Numbered from the stretch's first letter, positions 1 to 6,374 are shown. The stretch is 7,221 bases of DNA from CAYRNC01 sp964425645 (GCA_964425645.1 CAYRNC010000089.1:1-7221), one strand, 5' to 3'. Notes: generated by a model not told the origin, from the sequence alone. Numbers and translations are program-made.

Positions 1-1038
1 CATACCGCGAAGCTGGGGCAGCATTACATGGGATTCATCCATTATTATCAGAAAATCCTTAGGGAAATAATCGATTAAGGTATAGGGTCGGCTTCCTGCA
101 GGCAGACCGTTGATATGGCGGGAGTAATTCTCTATACCTTTGCAGCTTCCCACTTCGCGAAGAAGCTCCAGATCAAAACGTGTTCTTTGTTCAATTCGCT
201 GGGCCTCCAGTAGCTGCCCATTATCTTTAAAAATGCGGATTCTGTCCTCTAATTCCTTTTCTATGGATATAATCGCCTGCTCCATCTTTTCCTTGGACGT
301 CACATAGTGGGATGCCGGGAAAATTGAAACGTGATCCCGAAGCCCCAGGATCTCCCCCGTTATTGGGTTGATTTCCTTAATAGTTTCGATTTCATCACCG
401 AAAAGTTCGACGCGAATCGCCTGTTCACCGCCCACAGGATAGATATCTAAGATATCACCTCTGGCGCGAAATGTTCCCCTTTCAAAGCCCAGATCGTTTC
501 GGCTGTATTGAATATCTATCAGCTTTCGCAAAATATCGTTTCGGCTTTTTATCATTCCTCGCCGCAGCGACAACACTTGATTTTCATAGTCCACCGGACT
601 CCCAAGACCATATATACAAGATACACTTGCTACGATAATAACATCTCGGCGCTCTGATAAGGCCGCTGTGGCGGAGTGGCGCAGTTTTTCAATTTCGTCG
701 TTGATATCTGAATCCTTTTCAATGTAAGTATCCGTTGAAGGCACATAGGCTTCCGGCTGATAATAATCGTAGTAGCTTACAAAATATTCTACCGCATTAT
801 CGGGAAAAAACTCCTTGAATTCCCCGTGAAGCTGTGCAGCCAGGGTCTTATTATGCGATATTACCAAAACAGGCAAACCAACCTGCCTGATTACATTTGC
901 CATGGTGAACGTCTTACCTGAACCTGTAACACCTAAAAGAGTCTGATGTTTAAAACCTTTTTTTATGCCTGAGACCAGCTGATTCACGGCCATCGGCTGG
1001 TCGCCTGTCATTTTATAATCTGATTTTAGCTTGAACAT
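1..1038 (-). CDS. uvrB: Excinuclease ABC subunit B (UvrB), N-terminal part, truncated by window edge
   Basis: UvrB is the damage-verifying helicase-like subunit of UvrABC nucleotide excision repair: it is loaded on DNA by UvrA and then recruits UvrC. The visible 346 residues start MFKLKSDYKMTGDQP, with the Q-tip motif TGDQP at 11-15, Walker A GVTGSGKT at 36-43, the damage-probing beta-hairpin region around 88-110 (YYDYYQPEAYVPSTDTYIEK) and the DESH helicase motif II at 334-337, ending in LPQLRGM at the edge. The full protein is usually about 660 residues, so roughly the C-terminal half lies to the left. The ATG at 1036-1038 is preceded on the minus strand by GGAAAGGA at proper distance, and the family start fits. 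The gene is divergent from citrate synthase. No uvrA is seen in the window. Identification is essentially certain. Confidence 0.97.
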   Translation of the reverse strand, partial: MFKLKSDYKMTGDQPMAVNQLVSGIKKGFKHQTLLGVTGSGKTFTMANVIRQVGLPVLVISHNKTLAAQLHGEFKEFFPDNAVEYFVSYYDYYQPEAYVPSTDTYIEKDSDINDEIEKLRHSATAALSERRDVIIVASVSCIYGLGSPVDYENQVLSLRRGMIKSRNDILRKLIDIQYSRNDLGFERGTFRARGDILDIYPVGGEQAIRVELFGDEIETIKEINPITGEILGLRDHVSIFPASHYVTSKEKMEQAIISIEKELEDRIRIFKDNGQLLEAQRIEQRTRFDLELLREVGSCKGIENYSRHINGLPAGSRPYTLIDYFPKDFLIIMDESHVMLPQLRGM

Positions 1039-1071
1039 ACGGTATCCTTTCCGAAGGTAGATTTCAGAGCT

Positions 1072-1077
1072 ATTATA
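1072..1077 (-). promoter_or_regulatory. Probable uvrB promoter, -10 element
   Basis: The minus strand reads a perfect TATAAT here, about 34 bases upstream of the uvrB ATG, which would give a short leader of roughly 25-30 bases. No good -35 hexamer is seen at 16-18 bases upstream (the best is ATCCGA-like), so the promoter may be weak or activator-aided. I saw no Gram-positive LexA box (GAAC-N4-GTTC type) nearby. Confidence 0.5.
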
Positions 1078-1118
1078 CAACAAAAACCGTTACATCGGAT
1101 ATTTTTTTAATATTACCC

Positions 1119-1147
1119 TTGTATAATTCCGGCAATTAATATATAAT
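1119..1147 (+). promoter_or_regulatory. Promoter for the riboswitch-citrate synthase transcript
   Basis: A -35-like TTGTAT (1119-1124) is separated by 17 bases from a perfect -10 TATAAT (1142-1147). The predicted transcription start near 1154 falls just before the first aptamer bases (about 1161), as expected for a leader riboswitch. The -35 matches only the TTG of TTGACA. A second TATAAT at 1122-1127 has no usable -35 and is less likely. Confidence 0.65.
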
Positions 1148-1160
1148 ACCAAGGAATACA

Positions 1161-1275
1161 AACGCTGAATCCGGCAGCCCGGAGCGGGAGAACCATTTTA
1201 GGGGTGAATCCGATTGCATCGGACGGGTAGCTCTAGCCCGAACCCGACAGCTAATCTCGTAAGCATCGGAGAGCA
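1161..1275 (+). ncRNA. Cyclic di-AMP riboswitch aptamer (ydaO/yuaA class)
   Basis: The leader carries the conserved segments of the ydaO aptamer in the right order: GCTGAATCC (1164-1172), GGAGCGGGAGAACC (1181-1194), GGGGTGAATCC (1201-1211), a variable CCGAT/ATCGG hairpin (1210-1222), a CGGG/CCCG stem (1224-1227 with 1237-1240), and the hallmark ACCCGACAGCTAATCTCGTA (1242-1261). These match by eye the known Bacillus subtilis ydaO and Thermoanaerobacter aptamers. The class senses c-di-AMP and normally switches genes off. The closing stem P1 would be ACGCU (1162-1166) with AAGCAU bases (1262-1266) and contains one C-A mismatch (1163/1265). The next gene is citrate synthase, which is an unexpected target. 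Recognition rests on remembered consensus, not on a covariance-model search. Confidence 0.93.
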
Positions 1276-1327
1276 CAGTTACGCATACAAATTATGCATA
1301 ATAGTTTTGTGATTCTTCGGTGATGCT
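1262..1327 (+). promoter_or_regulatory. Predicted antiterminator of the c-di-AMP riboswitch
   Basis: Bases 1262-1278 can pair with 1307-1327. AGCAUC (1262-1267) pairs perfectly with GAUGCU (1322-1327), GGAGAG (1268-1273) with UUCUUC (1313-1318, including G-U pairs), and CACAG (1274-1278) with UUGUG (1307-1311), with small bulges at 1312 and 1319-1321. The enclosed 1279-1301 forms a further hairpin, GCAUA (1283-1287) with UAUGC (1293-1297). The structure uses both the 3' strand of aptamer stem P1 and the 5' arm of the terminator, so it excludes both. This is paper folding; no free energy was computed. Confidence 0.65.
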
Positions 1328-1358
1328 GCCATATGTAGTATCACCGTTTTATATCTTT
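1318..1358 (+). terminator. Riboswitch-controlled intrinsic terminator
   Basis: CGGTGATGCTGC (1318-1329) pairs with GTAGTATCACCG (1335-1346) as an uninterrupted 12-bp stem (10 Watson-Crick, 2 G-U) with a 5-base loop. It is followed by TTTTATATCTTT. The terminator stands between the aptamer and the ribosome binding site of citrate synthase, so it must be read through for the gene to be expressed. It should form when c-di-AMP holds the aptamer closed. Confidence 0.88.
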
Positions 1359-1363
1359 GCAGC

Positions 1364-1380
1364 AAGGGGGTATTAACTTG
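1364..1380 (+). promoter_or_regulatory. Ribosome binding site deciding the citrate synthase start
   Basis: AAGGGGG at 1364-1370, then a 7-base spacer and TTG at 1378. It lies just past the terminator U-tract, so it is only transcribed when the terminator is bypassed. It supports the long (501-residue) protein over the short form from ATG 1564, where the nearest purine-rich AGG is about 20 bases away. Confidence 0.75.
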
Positions 1381-2883
1381 AAAAAAAACAGAACAGAGAA
1401 CAATGGAGATAAACTCGGCCTAGTACAGCGTATCCTCAATACAGTTGCAAAACCTGAAAACAGTTTAGTGTATAATTCCAATAAAAATGCAAACAACGGA
1501 AATGGAAAAGGTAATGGGTTAAAAATCCGGGGATCAAGGCAGGAAAAAAACTTTATTAATACAATGTCTGAACAACTGGACGTGAACAACCACATCGACA
1601 ATTCTTTTTACAGCAAATACGATGTAAAAAGGGGCCTAAGAAATGCGAACGGAACCGGCGTTGTGGTAGGTCTTACAAAAATTGGCGATGTACGGGGCTA
1701 TGACATCGAAAACAATACAAAGGTACCAAAGGACGGAAGGCTGTTCTACCGCGGCATCGACGTAGAAGATCTGGTTAAAAATGCAATAACTGAAAATCGT
1801 TTTGGTTTTGAGGAAGCTAGTTACCTTCTGCTTTTTGGGGAGCTGCCTACAAAAAAACAATTAGATGCATTCAATTCTACCCTTTCCGCTAGACGCGAAC
1901 TGCCTGCGGGATTTGCAAGGGATATGATTTTGGTTGCACCAAGCAATAATGTAATGAACAAATTGGCAAGAAGCGTATTAGCGCTTTATTCTTACGATGA
2001 CAACGCCGACGATATTTCCGTACCTAACGTACTTAGACAATCAATTGACCTTATCGGCTATTTCCCCAGCCTCATCGCATATGGATATCAGGCAAAAAGA
2101 TCCCATTATAATAACGAAAGCCTTCATTTACACTACCCTGCACCGGGAAAATCCACGGCGGAAAATATTCTTCGCATGATCAGACCCACAGGCGAATATA
2201 CAGATCTTGAGGCGAAAACTTTGGATCTTTCCATGATACTTCATGCAGAACACGGAGGGGGGAATAATTCTTCATTTACAACAAACGTAATCACTTCCAC
2301 AGGTACAGACACGTACTCGGTTATAGCTGCGGCTGTGGGGTCATTAAAAGGACCAAAACACGGAGGAGCCAACGTGGAAGTAATCGGAATGATTGAGGAT
2401 CTGAAAGCAAATGTCAAAGATATTACAAACAAAAAAGAAGTTGAAAAATATCTGATTCGACTTCTTAAAGGTGAAGCCTTTGATGGTTCCGGTCTTATTT
2501 ATGGACTTGGTCATGCAGTTTACACCCTATCAGATCCGCGAGCGACGCTGCTTAAGGGGATGGCAAAAAAGCTGGCCGAAGATTCAGGGCTTATCGACGA
2601 TTTCATGCTGTATGATTTCATTGAACACAGAGGTTCGGAACTTTTTAGAGAAATGAAAAAGATCGATAAAGCAATTCCTGCGAACGTTGACCTTTATTCA
2701 GGTTTCGTCTACAGCGCTTTAAATATACCTATAGATATTGCCACACCCATTTTTGCAGCCTCAAGAATATCGGGGTGGTGCGCCCATCGAATCGAAGAAT
2801 TAATCTCCGGCGGCAAAATAATGAGGCCTGCATATATAAATGTACAGGAATCCAAAGAATATGTTCCTCTGCTAAAAAGATAA
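1378..2883 (+). CDS. gltA: Citrate synthase with N-terminal extension
   Basis: Catalyses condensation of acetyl-CoA and oxaloacetate to citrate, the entry to the oxidative branch that feeds 2-oxoglutarate and glutamate. With the TTG start at 1378 it has 501 residues. The family core begins near residue 63 (MSEQLD, then KYDVKRGLRN and GLTKIGDVRGY). Catalytic residues are present: HAEHGG with H289 and H292 (oxaloacetate site), H328 in GPKHGGAN, H379 in GLGHAVY and D438 in NVDLYSG. The start was chosen because AAGGGGG (1364-1370) lies 7 bases before TTG 1378. An upstream in-frame TTG at 1357 lies in the terminator U-tract and has no binding site, and the ATG at 1564, which would give a normal 439-residue enzyme, also lacks one. 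Residues 1-62 are rich in Asn and Lys and not part of the usual fold. A 2-methylcitrate synthase role cannot be fully excluded. Expression is under the c-di-AMP riboswitch. Confidence 0.94.
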   Translation: MKKNRTENNGDKLGLVQRILNTVAKPENSLVYNSNKNANNGNGKGNGLKIRGSRQEKNFINTMSEQLDVNNHIDNSFYSKYDVKRGLRNANGTGVVVGLTKIGDVRGYDIENNTKVPKDGRLFYRGIDVEDLVKNAITENRFGFEEASYLLLFGELPTKKQLDAFNSTLSARRELPAGFARDMILVAPSNNVMNKLARSVLALYSYDDNADDISVPNVLRQSIDLIGYFPSLIAYGYQAKRSHYNNESLHLHYPAPGKSTAENILRMIRPTGEYTDLEAKTLDLSMILHAEHGGGNNSSFTTNVITSTGTDTYSVIAAAVGSLKGPKHGGANVEVIGMIEDLKANVKDITNKKEVEKYLIRLLKGEAFDGSGLIYGLGHAVYTLSDPRATLLKGMAKKLAEDSGLIDDFMLYDFIEHRGSELFREMKKIDKAIPANVDLYSGFVYSALNIPIDIATPIFAASRISGWCAHRIEELISGGKIMRPAYINVQESKEYVPLLKR

Positions 2884-2919
2884 CATCATATTCCTTTTAT
2901 CATAAAAATGGGATTGCGG

Positions 2920-2950
2920 AAAAAACTGCTTTTTGCGGTTTTTTTTCTTG
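2920..2950 (+). terminator. Intrinsic terminator after citrate synthase
   Basis: AAAAAACTGC (2920-2929) pairs with GCGGTTTTTT (2935-2944) around a TTTTT loop, followed by more T residues. It ends the riboswitch transcript 37 bases after the citrate synthase stop and separates it from the transporter operon, which has its own promoter. Confidence 0.8.
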
Positions 2951-2971
2951 TTCGCTGTAAGGCATTTCGGT

Positions 2972-3000
2972 TTGACAAAGGTAAACACTGACATTATAAT
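2972..3000 (+). promoter_or_regulatory. Perfect-consensus housekeeping promoter of the NSS transporter operon
   Basis: TTGACA (2972-2977), a 17-base spacer, and TATAAT (2995-3000): an exact sigma-A/sigma-70 consensus. The start would be near 3007, leaving a leader of about 57 bases with no riboswitch-like structure that I can see. Such a promoter predicts strong transcription unless repressed. Confidence 0.9.
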
Positions 3001-3063
3001 GTTGCTTGTATTTAGATTCATATTTTAACGCTTATCGATATTTTTTTAAAAGGAGGTTATGTT

Positions 3064-4563
3064 TTGAAAAGAGAACTATGGGGTTCTAAATTAGGCTTCC
3101 TGCTGGCAGCAATCGGTTCTGCCGTTGGACTCGGCAACATCTGGCGATTCCCCTACACTGCGGCATCAAACGGTGGCGGAGCCTTCCTTTTCCCGTACTT
3201 ATTTGCAATTATTACTGCTGGTATTCCAATTCTTATTCTTGAATACACTCTCGGTAAGACCTATCGGGCGGGGGCTCCCGTCACCTGGGCAAGAATTAAA
3301 AAGAAATATGAATGGCTGGGCTGGTTCCAGGTCATGGTTGCCTTTACAATTACAGTCTACTATGTGGCTATCGTGGTGTGGGTAATTAGCTATATCGGAT
3401 TCTCCTTTAATTCTGCATGGGGGGACAACCCTACGGATTTCTTCCTAAACTATCTGGGAATTACCGAAAGGGCATTGGATTTTGGCGGCATCCAGGGAAA
3501 TCTGGTGATTCCGTTCTTCATTGTCTGGGCTATCACCGGAATCATTATGTACAGGGGTATTAACAAAGGTATAGATATCGCATGCAAAGTATCCTTACCT
3601 CTTTTAATGATCCTGACCGCCATTCTGGTTATCCGGGGTATAACCCTTCCCGGAGCCATAGACGGGCTAAATTATTTATTTACTCCAAATTGGGACAGGA
3701 TACTGGATTCAAGGGTCTGGGTGGCAGCATATGGACAGGTATTTTTTAGCCTTTCCATTGCATTTGCCATAATGATAGCCTATTCCAGCTACCTTCCTAA
3801 GAAAACCGACGTTGTAAACAGCGCATTCATTACAGCTACGGCAAACCACGGCTTCGAGCTTTTTGCAGGGATCGGCGTTTTCAGTGTTTTAGGCTATATG
3901 GCTTATTCCCACGGCGTACCTATTGAAGAAGTTGCCGCAGGAGGAGTCGGGCTGGCTTTCATGGTGTTCCCAGAAGCTATAAATGCACTTCCGGCTTTGA
4001 ACAGTCTTATAGGATTCTGCTTCTTTGGCGCATTATTCTTTGCGGGGTTAACATCACTTATATCCATTATCGAGGCTGTAATTGCGGGCATTTCCGATAA
4101 GTTCGAAATGGCCCGTGTAAAAGCTACCACCATAGTTTTGGTTCCGGCCTTTATAATTAGCTCGATGTTTATAACCGGAGCGGGACTTCATATATTAGAC
4201 ATAGTTGATGCCTTCACAAACAACATCGGCATAGTAGGCGGAGGCGTGTTAGAAGTCTTCCTGCTTGGATGGTTCTTCAACACTGAATCTCTGCGTGAAG
4301 AGGCGAACAGCTTCTCCAATTTCAGCATAGGAAAATGGTGGACGTATATGCTGAAAATCGTCACGGTGGTTGTCCTGGGTTTCATGATAATTTCCAACAC
4401 AATCAACTATATCAGAACGGGCTATGAGGGCTATGCCACCGGCGACCTTTTGGTTTTCGGCTGGGGTAGCGTCCTGGTCTGTATCGTAGTGAGCATAGTG
4501 CTGACCGCGCTAAAAGGCAAAGAAGGCTATGCAGACCTGTCCAGGCACAAGGAGGTAGAATAA
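3064..4563 (+). CDS. Sodium-dependent amino acid transporter, NSS (SNF) family, MetP-like
   Basis: A 499-residue membrane symporter expected to import an amino acid with Na+. Residues 17-43 carry the NSS signature around TM1-TM2 (IGSAVGLGNIWRFPY, then NGGGAFLFPY), with N25 and R28 at positions matching the LeuT Na+ site and extracellular gate. TM3 has the Tyr pair VYYVAI near 99-100, and the unwound TM6 region reads AAYGQVFFSLSIAF near 221-234. About 12 hydrophobic segments are seen, the usual number. The start is TTG at 3064, 7 bases after AGGAGG (3051-3056); the nearby ATG at 3059 is out of frame and runs straight into a stop (ATG TTT TGA). The next gene, with no gap, is a MetS-like small subunit, which points to the MetPS type (methionine/alanine uptake in Corynebacterium). 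The true substrate cannot be read from sequence. Confidence 0.93.
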   Translation: MKRELWGSKLGFLLAAIGSAVGLGNIWRFPYTAASNGGGAFLFPYLFAIITAGIPILILEYTLGKTYRAGAPVTWARIKKKYEWLGWFQVMVAFTITVYYVAIVVWVISYIGFSFNSAWGDNPTDFFLNYLGITERALDFGGIQGNLVIPFFIVWAITGIIMYRGINKGIDIACKVSLPLLMILTAILVIRGITLPGAIDGLNYLFTPNWDRILDSRVWVAAYGQVFFSLSIAFAIMIAYSSYLPKKTDVVNSAFITATANHGFELFAGIGVFSVLGYMAYSHGVPIEEVAAGGVGLAFMVFPEAINALPALNSLIGFCFFGALFFAGLTSLISIIEAVIAGISDKFEMARVKATTIVLVPAFIISSMFITGAGLHILDIVDAFTNNIGIVGGGVLEVFLLGWFFNTESLREEANSFSNFSIGKWWTYMLKIVTVVVLGFMIISNTINYIRTGYEGYATGDLLVFGWGSVLVCIVVSIVLTALKGKEGYADLSRHKEVE

Positions 4564-4674
4564 ATGAATACCAGTGCAATCATCATGATGATTATAGGCT
4601 GTGGAGGCCTCTGGGGAGGCTGCGCCGCAGCGGTTGCGATTTCAATGAAGCATCGTAATAAAAACAATGCTTAA
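4564..4674 (+). CDS. metS: MetS-like small subunit of the NSS transporter (36 residues)
   Basis: A 36-residue protein starting directly after the transporter stop, with AAGGAGGT at 4549-4556 and a 7-base spacer to ATG 4564. It begins MNTSAIIMMIIG and has LWGG at 16-19, the hallmark of the MetS family of tiny single-span proteins required with MetP for methionine/alanine import. One membrane segment covers about residues 5-28, followed by a basic tail (KHRNKNNA) that should face the cytoplasm. The middle is unusually rich in glycine and contains two cysteines (GCGGLWGGC, 12-20), where I remember more aliphatic residues in known members. The recognition rests on start motif, size and position after an NSS gene. 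Confidence 0.87.
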   Translation: MNTSAIIMMIIGCGGLWGGCAAAVAISMKHRNKNNA

Positions 4675-4702
4675 AATATTTTTCTGAATCCTTAAACATT
4701 AT

Positions 4703-4735
4703 AAACCAGCGCGGCAATGCGCTGGTTTTATTATA
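4703..4735 (+). terminator. Intrinsic terminator of the transporter operon
   Basis: AAACCAGCGC (4703-4712) pairs perfectly with GCGCTGGTTT (4719-4728) around a 6-base loop, followed by TTTTATTATAA. This closes the transporter-small subunit operon and isolates the motA transcript. Confidence 0.92.
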
Positions 4736-4772
4736 ATTCAAACAAATTAATAATATAATTGCACTGTATCCC

Positions 4773-4799
4773 TCAAGTTAACTGCAAGATTTACGATAA
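4773..4799 (+). promoter_or_regulatory. Candidate sigma-28 (SigD/FliA) motility promoter for motAB
   Basis: TCAA (4773-4776), a 15-base spacer, and TACGATAA (4792-4799) resemble the flagellar sigma consensus TAAA-N15-GCCGATAA: 3 of 4 and 6 of 8 matches with the ideal spacing. It lies 44 bases upstream of motA, a classic late flagellar gene. No good sigma-A promoter (TTGACA with a spaced TATAAT) is seen closer; a TATAAT at 4754-4759 has no clear -35. Confidence 0.6.
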
Positions 4800-4843
4800 T
4801 AATATAAGGCGAAACATAATTTTAACAATTATAAGGAGTACAT

Positions 4844-5635
4844 ATGGAACTAACAACGCTTTTAGGAATAACCGTAGGCATGCTCTCTGTGGTCGCGGCT
4901 ATGATTTTTAAGCAGATCAGCTTTACCGTTTTTATTAACCCTGCTGCCTTGGTAATAATATTTGTAGGGACTGCGGCCGCCGTCTTAAATGCGTATCCGG
5001 GGGAAGATCTTAAAAAAATAGGGGTCTTGTTCAAAATTCTGTTTACAAAGCAAAAATTAATCACCGAACTGGAAATCATCCAACTGATGATAGATTTATC
5101 CGCTATAGCCAAAAAAGAAGGTCTGTTGGCCTTGGAAAAGAAAGTTGATGAGATTGAAGACCCTTTCATAAAGAAAGCAATCCGCATGGTTGCCGATGGT
5201 ACGGAAAGGGATGTCATAGAAGAAATTCTTGAAGCAGAGCTGACGGCAATGGAAATCAGGCATGAAACCAATGCAGGCATATTCGCCTCGGCAGGATTGT
5301 ATGCTCCCACCTTAGGTGTCTTAGGGGCAGTCTTCGGTTTAATAGCTGCAATGTCATACATCGATGATACCGAATATATGGCCCATGCGATTGCGGCTGC
5401 ATTTATAGCCACCATTCTCGGCATATTCACAGGCTATGTGCTTTGGAATCCTTTTTCTAAAAAGTTGAAAGTGAAAAGTCAGCGGGAGGCAGCTCTTAAA
5501 AGCATGGTCATTGAAGGGGTACAGTCCATCCAAAAGGGTGATCCTCCCTTTATGCTAAAAGAAAAGCTTTTAGCCGCACTTCCCACATCAAAGCAGGAAA
5601 AAATAGTCGCGACCTTGGAGGAAAAGCAAGAATAG
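4844..5635 (+). CDS. motA: Flagellar motor stator protein MotA
   Basis: MotA is the membrane subunit that, as a pentamer around two MotB chains, forms the ion channel and turns the flagellar rotor. The 263-residue length is typical. Four membrane segments are visible (about 3-22, 30-50, 147-170 and 178-200) with the large cytoplasmic loop at about 51-146 that contacts FliG, including a charged stretch (KKVDEIEDPFIKKAIR, 99-114). The conserved prolines appear in SAGLYAPTLGVLG (P155) and at the end of TM4 in WNPFSKKLK (P203). The C-terminal EGVQSIQKGDPP is a family hallmark. The ATG has AAGGAG (4833-4838) 5 bases upstream. motB follows after 10 bases, so the pair is an operon, probably under the sigma-28 promoter upstream. 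Ion preference (H+ or Na+) is not resolved. A large reverse-strand open frame over this gene is a shadow. Confidence 0.96.
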   Translation: MELTTLLGITVGMLSVVAAMIFKQISFTVFINPAALVIIFVGTAAAVLNAYPGEDLKKIGVLFKILFTKQKLITELEIIQLMIDLSAIAKKEGLLALEKKVDEIEDPFIKKAIRMVADGTERDVIEEILEAELTAMEIRHETNAGIFASAGLYAPTLGVLGAVFGLIAAMSYIDDTEYMAHAIAAAFIATILGIFTGYVLWNPFSKKLKVKSQREAALKSMVIEGVQSIQKGDPPFMLKEKLLAALPTSKQEKIVATLEEKQE

Positions 5636-5645
5636 GCGGAAGGCA

Positions 5646-6374
5646 ATGTCAAAAAGAAAACACATTAAAAGTGAACAAGAAAACGGAGAATCATGGCTGC
5701 TTCCGTACTCGGATTTAATAACCCTTTTACTGGCTATTTTTATAGTTCTTTTTGCAGTAAGCCAGATAGATGTTCAAAAAGCCAAAAGCATATCCGAAGA
5801 ATTTCGCGAATCCATGATGACCCAAAGCCACACTGAGCAAATAAATAAGGAAAGATTAAAGGAAATAACCTCCGGTGATGTTTCAGTGGAATTACAGCAG
5901 CTGGAGGACTTAAAAACCAGGCTGGATCAAATGCTGGAAGAAGAAAATATGTCGGATTTTGTAAGCACCTATATCGATAAGAGGGGTCTCGTGATAACCC
6001 TTAGCAATGCGATTCTGTTCGATTCCGGCAGCGCAATTATAAAAGAAAAATATGAGAATGCCATGATTGGAATTGCGGCAATAGTTAATACCATCGATAA
6101 TTATATTCGCATTGAAGGACATACCGATAATGTTCCTATGAACTCGGATATTTATCCCTCGAACTGGGAATTATCCAGCGCAAGGGCCATAAGCGTAGTA
6201 AGGCTTTTTATCTATCAAACCGGAGCCCTGCCTGATAAGTTCTTAGCGGTAGGATATGGAGAATACAGGCCGATTGCCGATAATTCTACGGAAGAGGGTC
6301 GCGCAAAGAACAGGCGAATAGACATAATAGTACTGAGCGAAAAAAATAGCGACCGGGAAGAGCTCAGCATTTAG
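5646..6374 (+). CDS. motB: Flagellar motor stator protein MotB
   Basis: MotB anchors the stator to peptidoglycan and carries the ion-binding aspartate. The 242-residue protein has a short basic N-terminus, one membrane span (about 18-40) with the plug-type start ESWLLPYSD and the essential D23, a periplasmic linker rich in charged residues (about 41-105, possibly helical), and an OmpA-like peptidoglycan-binding domain (about 113-230) with IEGHTDNVP (156-164), NWELSSARA (173-181), GYGEYRP (203-209) and EGRAKNRRIDI (217-227). The length is typical of Gram-positive MotB. The start has AGGCGGA/GGAAGG just upstream and lies 10 bases after the motA stop. The two genes stand alone here, away from any chemotaxis or flagellar cluster visible in the window. 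Confidence 0.96.
   Translation: MSKRKHIKSEQENGESWLLPYSDLITLLLAIFIVLFAVSQIDVQKAKSISEEFRESMMTQSHTEQINKERLKEITSGDVSVELQQLEDLKTRLDQMLEEENMSDFVSTYIDKRGLVITLSNAILFDSGSAIIKEKYENAMIGIAAIVNTIDNYIRIEGHTDNVPMNSDIYPSNWELSSARAISVVRLFIYQTGALPDKFLAVGYGEYRPIADNSTEEGRAKNRRIDIIVLSEKNSDREELSI

Noticed and set aside
1039..1140. LexA (SOS) box upstream of uvrB
   Set aside because: I found no GAAC-N4-GTTC-type palindrome in the region between the uvrB start and the riboswitch promoter.
1291..1302. 12-base perfect palindrome ATTATGCATAAT as a repressor operator
   Set aside because: It lies well inside the transcribed leader and is explained by the hairpin 1279-1301 of the expression platform; nothing else supports a protein site.
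1357..1377. Longer citrate synthase starting at TTG 1357
   Set aside because: This TTG lies in the terminator U-tract with no ribosome binding site; TTG 1378 has AAGGGGG 7 bases upstream.
1445..1476. Internal promoter (TTGCAA ... TATAAT 1471-1476) that could make a short citrate synthase bypassing the riboswitch
   Set aside because: The spacer is 20 bases and the ATG at 1564 has no binding site, so a bypass transcript is possible but not supported.
1161..4674. Riboswitch control extending to the NSS transporter operon
   Set aside because: A terminator at 2920-2950 and a perfect-consensus promoter at 2972-3000 separate the two units.
4822..5430. 202-codon open frame on the minus strand
   Set aside because: It lies antisense over motA, whose family match is certain, and its Ser/Ala/Ile-rich translation looks like a shadow with no recognisable domain.
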